Origin: Clostridia bacterium
GTDB taxonomy: Bacteria > Bacillota > Clostridia > Oscillospirales > Acutalibacteraceae
Assembly (NCBI GenBank): GCA_900755995.1
Contig: CAAEIM010000113.1
Coordinates: 1-9,604 of the forward strand
DNA: 9,604 nucleotides
Reading direction: 5' to 3'
The stretch's first letter is position 1; every line of letters begins with the position of its first letter. Below the pieces are notes generated by a model, which saw only the letters and a program-made list of their open reading frames with translations, ran no database searches and was not told the origin of the DNA. This document shows positions 5,354 to 9,604 of the stretch, one piece after another. Position numbers and translations under genes: made by a program.

Positions 5354-5409
5354 TATTTTGGTAAAAATATATTTGTTATGTATTTACTTAAAAGCATTGG
5401 AAATTATAG

Positions 5410-5438
5410 TTGCAAATAATTAATTTATTTGCTATAAT
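5410..5438 (+). promoter_or_regulatory. Promoter of the RING-finger protein/galU operon
   Basis: TTGCAA (5410-5415), 17-base spacer, perfect TATAAT (5433-5438) with a TGC extension. The start would be near 5445, with the CGGAGG ribosome site at 5458-5463 very soon after, so the leader is only about 24 bases. It is divergent from the promoter of the broken small gene. Confidence 0.72.
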
Positions 5439-5468
5439 TATGTTGTATAGGAATACTCGGAGGCAAAT

Positions 5469-6563
5469 ATGGATTTTTTTAAATATAAATGCCCTGTCTG
5501 CAATGAGCAGTTCAAGCAGGGAGACGATATAGTTGTTTGTCCGGAATGCGGTGCTCCACACCACCGAGAATGTTACGAAAAAAGCGAACACTGCTTTTAT
5601 CAGGACAAACACTCAAAAGATTTTTCCTTTGAAGACGAGGAAGCTAAAAACAAAACCGAAAACCAGCAGGACACTGAAAATTCAGGCGATGACGGTGAAA
5701 TAATCTGCAAATTCTGCGGTCATCCAAATGACCGTACATTATTTTACTGCAAGAATTGCGGTGCTCCGCTTTTCAAAGATAATAGCCAAAACAACAGTGG
5801 GAACACAGGCAATGAAAACGGGCAATTTCCGCCTGAATTTAACGGATACCCGTTTGGTCAGAATCCGCAGAATACCGGAATACCTTTTATTGCCTTTGAC
5901 CCAATGGCAGGCTTTAAGGCTGACGAAAAGATTGCAGACAATGTTACCGCAGGAGAACTTTCCAAGTTTGCAGGCAAAAATACAAACTATTTTATGCGTG
6001 TGTTCGGCTCAATTATGAGGACAGGCAAGTCTAAATTTAACTTTTCATCGGCAATTTTGCCGGGTGCGTATTTGCTGTACAGAAAAATGTACGCTGTCGG
6101 AATTTTTATTTCCGTTATCGTAATCGCTCTGCTTGCAGGCACACTCATTGTTGAGTCAACATCTGAATTTGAAACCGCTTATAACATTTATCTAGAAAAC
6201 TACAATTCAATTATGACGGGAGGATACAATTCAACTGCGAATTTTTCAGACCTGTTCAGCGGAATGACAACTTCAAATCTTTTGTTCTTTTTTATACCGT
6301 ATGTACTGAGCGCATTGAGGCTTGTAATTATGCTTTTCTGCGGATTTAAAACAAACAGGCTGTACTTTAAGCATTGCATTAAAAAAATTACTTCAATCAA
6401 GGATTACGCTTCAAAGTTTGATAAAGAATCAGAGGTTGAAGAAGAAAAAACAAAGGAAAAAGTCAATGAACAAATTGAAAGCAAGGGCGGCGTAAATCTA
6501 TCCATAGCAGTAATTACAATATTTGTATTTTTAGCGATTGTATATATGCCGCTGTTTATTTAA
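5469..6563 (+). CDS. Prokaryotic RING-finger and zinc-ribbon membrane protein (DUF2628-like)
   Basis: A 364-residue membrane protein with two cytoplasmic zinc modules. Residues 5-45 form a RING-type treble clef: CPVC (C8, C11), CPECGAPHHRECY (C24, C27, H31/H32, C35) and a final H41/C42. This matches the prokaryotic RING family 1 described in Firmicutes (family knowledge). Residues 80-97 are a zinc ribbon, CKFC and CKNC (C80, C83, C94, C97). A Gln/Asn/Gly/Pro-rich linker runs from about 104 to 140. Hydrophobic segments lie near 192-226 (one or two helices, starting after FNFSSAILPGAYLLYRKMYA as in DUF2628 proteins), 268-292 and 343-363. A charged Glu/Lys stretch (317-340) separates the last two. 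It starts after CGGAGG and lies 31 bases before galU, so the two are co-transcribed. Its function is unknown; envelope or stress sensing are guesses. E3 ligase activity is not implied. Confidence 0.83.
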   Translation: MDFFKYKCPVCNEQFKQGDDIVVCPECGAPHHRECYEKSEHCFYQDKHSKDFSFEDEEAKNKTENQQDTENSGDDGEIICKFCGHPNDRTLFYCKNCGAPLFKDNSQNNSGNTGNENGQFPPEFNGYPFGQNPQNTGIPFIAFDPMAGFKADEKIADNVTAGELSKFAGKNTNYFMRVFGSIMRTGKSKFNFSSAILPGAYLLYRKMYAVGIFISVIVIALLAGTLIVESTSEFETAYNIYLENYNSIMTGGYNSTANFSDLFSGMTTSNLLFFFIPYVLSALRLVIMLFCGFKTNRLYFKHCIKKITSIKDYASKFDKESEVEEEKTKEKVNEQIESKGGVNLSIAVITIFVFLAIVYMPLFI

Positions 6564-6594
6564 TACACTATAACAGACTATAACGGAGGAAAAT

Positions 6595-7467
6595 ATGAAA
6601 ATTTCAAAAGCAGTCATACCTGCGGCAGGTCTTGGAACAAGAGTTCTGCCTGCTACAAAATCTATGCCTAAAGAAATGTTCCCGATTGTTGACAAGCCAA
6701 CAATTCAATATATTGTTGAAGAAGCAGTGGCAGCAGGCATTACGGATATTCTCATTATCACAAACAGAGGCAAGGGCATTATTGAAGACCATTTTGACGC
6801 TTCGCCTGAGCTTGAGGCTATCCTTGAAAAGAGCGGCAAGCTGGATTTTCTTGAAACGGTAAGAGGAATTTCAAATCTTGCAAACATAACCTTTATCCGT
6901 CAAAAGGAAATGAAGGGTTTAGGCCACGCAATTCTCAAGGCAAAGTCCTTTGTCGGCAACGAGCCGTTTGCGGTGCTCTTCGGCGACGGTGCAATCATCA
7001 GCAAAAAGCCTGCAATCGCTCAGCTTATGGAGCATTACGGTGATTTTGGCAAGGGCGTTGTCGGAGTTAAGAAGGTTGACGCCAAGGATATTCACAAATA
7101 CGGCTCACTCAAGGTTGAGAATATTCACGACAATGTTTTTAAATGCACCGATATGAAAGAAAAGCCTCAAACTCCCGAGGAGGTTCTTTCTCTTTACTCT
7201 ATCATAGACAGATGCGTACTGCCTCCTGAAATCTTTGAGATTCTCGAAAGAACTCAGCCCGGCGCAGGCGGTGAAATCCAGCTTACGGACGCAATGCGTG
7301 AAATCGCAGTTACAAAGGGTATGACAGCAGTTGAATTTGAGGGCAGAAGATACGATATGGGCAACAAGTTCGGAATTCTTCAGGCTCAGATAGAGGTAGG
7401 TCTTAATCACCCCGAAACTAAGGAGCAGCTTAAAAAATACATAAAAGAGCTTGCTGAAACATTATAA
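6595..7467 (+). CDS. galU: UTP-glucose-1-phosphate uridylyltransferase
   Basis: A complete 290-residue GalU, which makes UDP-glucose and pyrophosphate from UTP and glucose 1-phosphate for cell-wall glycans, glycolipids and exopolysaccharide. The nucleotide loop AAGLGTRVLPATKSMPKEM is at 10-28, followed by IVDKPTIQYIVEEA. Next come the RQKEMKGLGHA base/sugar contact (102-112) and the metal Asp in AVLFGDG (D131). The EKP lysine follows (K190 in DMKEKP), then GGEIQLTDAM (225-234) and RRYDMGNKFG (251-260). GDG replaces the more common GDD, and SIIDRCVLPPEIF replaces the usual IIGRYVLTPEIF, both mild changes. Length is normal. The ribosome site CGGAGG is five bases from the ATG. It is the second gene of an operon with the RING-finger membrane protein and is closed by a strong terminator. 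Confidence 0.96.
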   Translation: MKISKAVIPAAGLGTRVLPATKSMPKEMFPIVDKPTIQYIVEEAVAAGITDILIITNRGKGIIEDHFDASPELEAILEKSGKLDFLETVRGISNLANITFIRQKEMKGLGHAILKAKSFVGNEPFAVLFGDGAIISKKPAIAQLMEHYGDFGKGVVGVKKVDAKDIHKYGSLKVENIHDNVFKCTDMKEKPQTPEEVLSLYSIIDRCVLPPEIFEILERTQPGAGGEIQLTDAMREIAVTKGMTAVEFEGRRYDMGNKFGILQAQIEVGLNHPETKEQLKKYIKELAETL

Positions 7468-7477
7468 TACAAATCAT

Positions 7478-7525
7478 AAAAGGAACAGACTTTCAATGCA
7501 AAACGAAGGTCTGTTCCTTTTTCTT
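7478..7525 (+). terminator. Intrinsic terminator of the galU operon
   Basis: A perfect 13-bp stem (7478-7490 with 7509-7521) encloses an 18-base loop, with the T-rich run CCTTTTTCTTT following. It begins 10 bases after the galU stop. Confidence 0.9.
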
Positions 7526-7633
7526 TATGATACTAATCTCAACGGCTGCTAAACAAAACCTCATAATATGTATATTAACAGTCATTATGGTGAAATTTAA
7601 TGGTTGAATATTTTTTGTGCTGCGTTATAATAT

Positions 7634-7671
7634 AATCAATACGGTATCTATTAAAATATACGGTATTGATT
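7634..7671. repeat. Inverted repeat with embedded direct repeat downstream of the PHP gene
   Basis: AATCAATAC (7634-7642) is inverted as GTATTGATT (7663-7671), and TACGGTAT occurs in direct orientation at 7640-7647 and 7659-7666. It begins three bases after the PHP stop codon on the minus strand, where it could form a weak transcript-end hairpin without a clear U-run. A promoter-like TTGAAT/TATAAT pair (7604-7609 and 7626-7631, plus strand, 16-base spacer) sits next to it. The rest of the gap 7526-7673 is AT-rich with nothing else visible. Confidence 0.4.
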
Positions 7672-7673
7672 AA

Positions 7674-8498
7674 TTAATATTCTAAAGGAATAAATATCGG
7701 CTTGCGCTCCTGATAAATCACATAATGCTTAAATCCGCATTTCACAGCGAGCTTTGCTCCCTCCTCAATTCCCTTCCCTACATCACCTGCACAGTGAGCG
7801 TCACTTCCTAAGGTAATCAAATCCCCGCCAAGCTCTCTGTAGCGTTTTATTTGAATTTCATCAGGCAAGGCTCTGCCGATAGGCTTAAAAAAGCCCGAGG
7901 TATTTATTTCAAGAGCCTTATTATTGCTTATCAGGGTTTTATAAATATCATCAATCACGCTCTGATATGGCGAAAGGTCGGGATATTCTCCCGTCTTTTC
8001 AAAAATATATCGCAGCGGATAGGTTAAATGTGCAAGACTGTCAAAATCAGCAAAGGTTGCCGTTTCTGCAAGTTCATTAAAATATAATTTCAAAATTTCA
8101 GAAACTGAGCAATTATTGAAATCTATATAGTAAAAGTCATTCATATTCCTTAAATTATGCAGAGAAGCTAAAACAAAGTCAAATTTTCCAAAAGAAAGGG
8201 CTTTTTTCGTGCACTCGGTATCGTGCATTGGCTCGCCGAGCTCAATTCCGCATAAAACCTTAATTTTACCGTCAAATTTCTCTTTTGCCCTTTTAGCCTG
8301 AGTGAAAGACAACGGCACTGTTTTATTAAAATCACCGAATTCCTCATTATAGCCGTACTTTATCATCGGCGCTTCGCAATGGTCGGTTACAGCCACGGCA
8401 TAAAGCCCCTTGTTTACGGCTGAAATGCAGATTTCCTCTGCCGTGCTGTGGGCGTCAAACGAATTGTCTGAATGAGTGTGAACATCACATAAAACCAT
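7674..8498 (-). CDS. PHP-domain phosphoesterase, histidinol-phosphatase (HisJ/HisK) type
   Basis: A 274-residue cytoplasmic PHP-family metal-dependent phosphatase. The metal site can be traced in order: HTH (H7, H9) in CDVHTHSDNSFD, the TDH (D39, H40), E86 in LCGIELGE, H114 in LASLHNLRN, H157 in DSLAHLTYP, and D233/H235 in LGSDAHCAGDVGKGIEE. All these ligands are present, so it should be active. The closest named members are histidinol-phosphatases, which make histidinol in histidine synthesis, but many relatives act on other phosphomonoesters and no his gene is near. The ATG at 8498 is chosen because GGAGG lies ten bases upstream; a TTG three codons earlier would touch the ribosome site. It is divergent from the ACT-domain gene, with promoters back to back. 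Confidence 0.88.
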   Translation of the reverse strand: MVLCDVHTHSDNSFDAHSTAEEICISAVNKGLYAVAVTDHCEAPMIKYGYNEEFGDFNKTVPLSFTQAKRAKEKFDGKIKVLCGIELGEPMHDTECTKKALSFGKFDFVLASLHNLRNMNDFYYIDFNNCSVSEILKLYFNELAETATFADFDSLAHLTYPLRYIFEKTGEYPDLSPYQSVIDDIYKTLISNNKALEINTSGFFKPIGRALPDEIQIKRYRELGGDLITLGSDAHCAGDVGKGIEEGAKLAVKCGFKHYVIYQERKPIFIPLEY

Positions 8499-8520
8499 TA
8501 CTATCAAACCTCCTCTGCAA

Positions 8521-8549
8521 ATAATATCACATCAGACAAATTTATGCAA
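8521..8549 (-). promoter_or_regulatory. Promoter of the PHP-family gene
   Basis: On the minus strand TTGCAT (complement of 8544-8549), a 17-base spacer and TATTAT (complement of 8521-8526). The predicted start near 8514 falls at the ribosome site itself, giving a very short leader of about 16 bases. Its -35 is only eight bases from the -35 of the divergent ACT-gene promoter. Confidence 0.6.
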
Positions 8550-8557
8550 CATAGGAC

Positions 8558-8586
8558 TTTACTTTATTTTGGTTTAGATATATAAT
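8558..8586 (+). promoter_or_regulatory. Promoter of the ACT-domain/PFL operon
   Basis: TTTACT (8558-8563), 17-base spacer, perfect TATAAT (8581-8586). Transcription would begin near 8593, leaving a leader of about 70 bases before the ATG at 8664. The leader has the partial repeat TTTGCAGGATTTG...TTCCTGCAAA (8620-8649), a small hairpin of uncertain meaning. Confidence 0.6.
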
Positions 8587-8663
8587 AGGATAGTGATAAT
8601 TTAAAATCATTTAATACTTTTGCAGGATTTGTATTTAATTCCTGCAAATTACGGAGGTAACTT

Positions 8664-8933
8664 ATGAAAGCTATTATTACAGTAATCGGTAGGGATACAG
8701 TCGGAATACTTGCCAAGGTATCTGCTGCCTGCGCCGCTGACAATGCAAATATCGTTGAGGTAACTCAGAGCGTACTTCAGGATATGTTTGCAATGGTAAT
8801 GCTTGTAGAATTCAATGAAGATAAAATTGACTTTGAAAAGCTCAGAAATGACCTCAATGCAGTGGGCGAAGCTACCGCTACTAAGATTCACGTAATGCAC
8901 GAGGATATTTTTAACAGTATGCATAAAATATAA
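8664..8933 (+). CDS. ACT-domain regulatory protein (UPF0237 family)
   Basis: An 89-residue stand-alone ACT domain, the small ligand-binding fold that senses amino acids in many metabolic regulators. The beta-alpha-beta-beta-alpha-beta pattern is clear: KAIITVIGRDTVGILAKVSA (2-21) with the ligand-loop GRDTVGI, then ANIVEVTQSVLQDMFAMVML (28-47), then a helix at 57-66 and the last strand ATKIHVMHEDIF (72-83). It has the full length of the family. The ribosome site ACGGAGG is eight bases before the ATG. The PFL-family gene follows after 36 bases. This pair is conserved together across Firmicutes (family knowledge), so the two products probably work together, although the ligand and process are not known. 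Its relation to GcvR-like proteins is by fold only. Confidence 0.92.
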   Translation: MKAIITVIGRDTVGILAKVSAACAADNANIVEVTQSVLQDMFAMVMLVEFNEDKIDFEKLRNDLNAVGEATATKIHVMHEDIFNSMHKI

Positions 8934-8969
8934 TATGCCTGCTGATATTGAATCGAAAGGATAAACTTT

Positions 8970-9604
8970 ATGCTTGAAACCAAAGATATACTTGAAACCA
9001 TCAATATGATTGATAATGAAAACCTTGACGTAAGAACAATTACAATGGGTATTTCACTTTTAGACTGTATTGATGAGGATATTGACAAGGCGTGTGACAA
9101 GGTATATGACAAAATATGCCGTTCTGCAAAGGATCTCGTAAAAACAGGCGAGGACATACAAAAGGAATACGGCATACCTATTATAAATAAAAGAATTTCA
9201 GTTACTCCTATTGCAATGGTGGCAGCACCCTGTCAGAGCAAGAGAATTGTAAAATTTGCCCACACTCTTGACAGAGCCGCAAAGGAGCTTGGAGTAAACT
9301 TTATAGGCGGCTACTCGGCTCTTGTTCAAAAGGGCTTTGCAAGCGGAGATTATGCTCTTATAGAAAGTATTCCCGAGGCGCTTGCAACTACTGATTTTGT
9401 ATGCTCATCTGTGAACATAGGCTCAACAAAAGCGGGCATTAATATGGACGCAGTAAAAATGATGGGCAAAACAGTTTTGAAGGCAGCAGAAGCTACCGCA
9501 GACCGTGACTGTATCGGTGCTGCAAAGCTTGTGGTATTCTGCAACGCTCCCGAGGATAACCCGTTTATGGCGGGGGGGTTTTACGGGGGCGGGGGGGGGG
9601 GGAA
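8970..9604 (+). CDS. PFL family protein (UPF0210/DUF711), N-terminal part
   Basis: An open frame from ATG at 8970 to the right edge, about 211 codons of a family normally near 450 residues. The ribosome site GAAAGG is at 8955-8960. The sequence follows UPF0210 closely: ILETINMIDNENLDVRTITM (7-26), GISLLDCIDEDIDKACDKVY (27-46), KRISVTPIAMVAAPC (74-88), GVNFIGGYSALVQKGFASGD (108-127), TDFVCSSVNIGSTKAGINMD (141-160), and VVFCNAPEDNPFMA (188-201). The fold is related to pyruvate formate-lyase-like barrels, but no enzyme activity is established. The gene is the second of the operon with the ACT-domain gene. After residue 201 the expected GAFHGVGE is replaced by GGFYGGGGGG, which coincides with suspect sequence, so only the first 201 codons should be trusted. 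Confidence 0.92.
   Translation, partial: MLETKDILETINMIDNENLDVRTITMGISLLDCIDEDIDKACDKVYDKICRSAKDLVKTGEDIQKEYGIPIINKRISVTPIAMVAAPCQSKRIVKFAHTLDRAAKELGVNFIGGYSALVQKGFASGDYALIESIPEALATTDFVCSSVNIGSTKAGINMDAVKMMGKTVLKAAEATADRDCIGAAKLVVFCNAPEDNPFMAGGFYGGGGGG
9571..9604. other. Suspect poly-G sequence at the contig end
   Basis: The last 34 bases contain only two C besides the first base, a 12-G run at 9591-9602 and a 7-G run at 9572-9578, in a window that is otherwise AT-rich. The PFL family expects roughly GAFHGVGEAD here, and the reading frame gives only glycines. This is what false G calls produce when signal is lost in two-colour sequencing, which is an inference. Confidence 0.8.

Noticed and set aside
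5388..5612. Minus-strand hydrophobic open frame over the RING gene start
   Set aside because: It is antisense to the conserved CxxC zinc motifs and to a strong plus-strand promoter and ribosome site.
6604..7410. Several open frames in other frames or on the other strand within galU
   Set aside because: All are shadows of galU, whose motifs are continuous and complete.
8499..8507. TTG start for the PHP protein
   Set aside because: It sits immediately beside the GGAGG site, too close for use; ATG 8498 has a spacing of ten bases.
8888..9544. Minus-strand open frames opposite the PFL gene
   Set aside because: The plus strand matches the UPF0210 family over its whole length; the reverse frames are serine/isoleucine-rich shadows.

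Overview
The window looks like a chromosomal segment of a low-GC, Gram-positive anaerobe of the class Clostridia, most likely a gut Oscillospiraceae/Ruminococcus-like organism (inference). The signs are AT-rich spacers, strong GGAGG-type ribosome sites before nearly every gene, TTGACA/TATAAT promoters with 17-bp spacers, a flavin reductase-rubredoxin fusion, a prokaryotic RING-finger membrane protein, and an ACT-domain/PFL (UPF0237/UPF0210) gene pair. No rRNA, tRNA, CRISPR array or prophage was seen.

Layout. At 1-66 (minus) is the start of trpF. At 355-753 (+) is a NifX/NifB-type cofactor-binding protein. It converges on a flavodoxin (916-1407, minus) across a bidirectional terminator. The flavodoxin is divergent from a LysR regulator that is cut at about codon 130. 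The break abuts a remnant of an IS200/IS605-type element (about 1913-2115), which keeps its hairpin-rich left end and the first 13 tnpA codons. Next come a flavin reductase-rubredoxin fusion (2132-2749, minus) and a truncated MATE efflux gene (2919-3143, minus). The MATE promoter is followed at once by a terminator-like hairpin. At 3495-3875 (+) is a VOC/glyoxalase protein, then an alpha/beta-hydrolase pseudogene with two stops and one frameshift (3921-5041), then a broken, unrecognised small gene on the minus strand (start 5289).

From 5469 the genes are intact again. A RING/zinc-ribbon membrane protein and galU form a two-gene operon ending in a strong terminator (7478-7525). A PHP-family histidinol-phosphatase-like gene (7674-8498, minus) is divergent from the ACT-domain gene (8664-8933), which is followed by the first 200 or so codons of a PFL-family gene. 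The last 34 bases are G-rich and disagree with the expected protein, so they look like a sequencing artefact at a contig end.

The main theme is contrast. The stretch 1.5-5.3 kb holds five damaged genes or elements with many promoters still intact, while both flanks are orderly housekeeping-type genes. I found no convincing new defence or biosynthetic system. The items most worth a second look are the promoter-proximal hairpin of the MATE gene, the LysR::IS200 junction with its retained structured leader, the RING-finger/galU operon, and the unidentified broken small gene.
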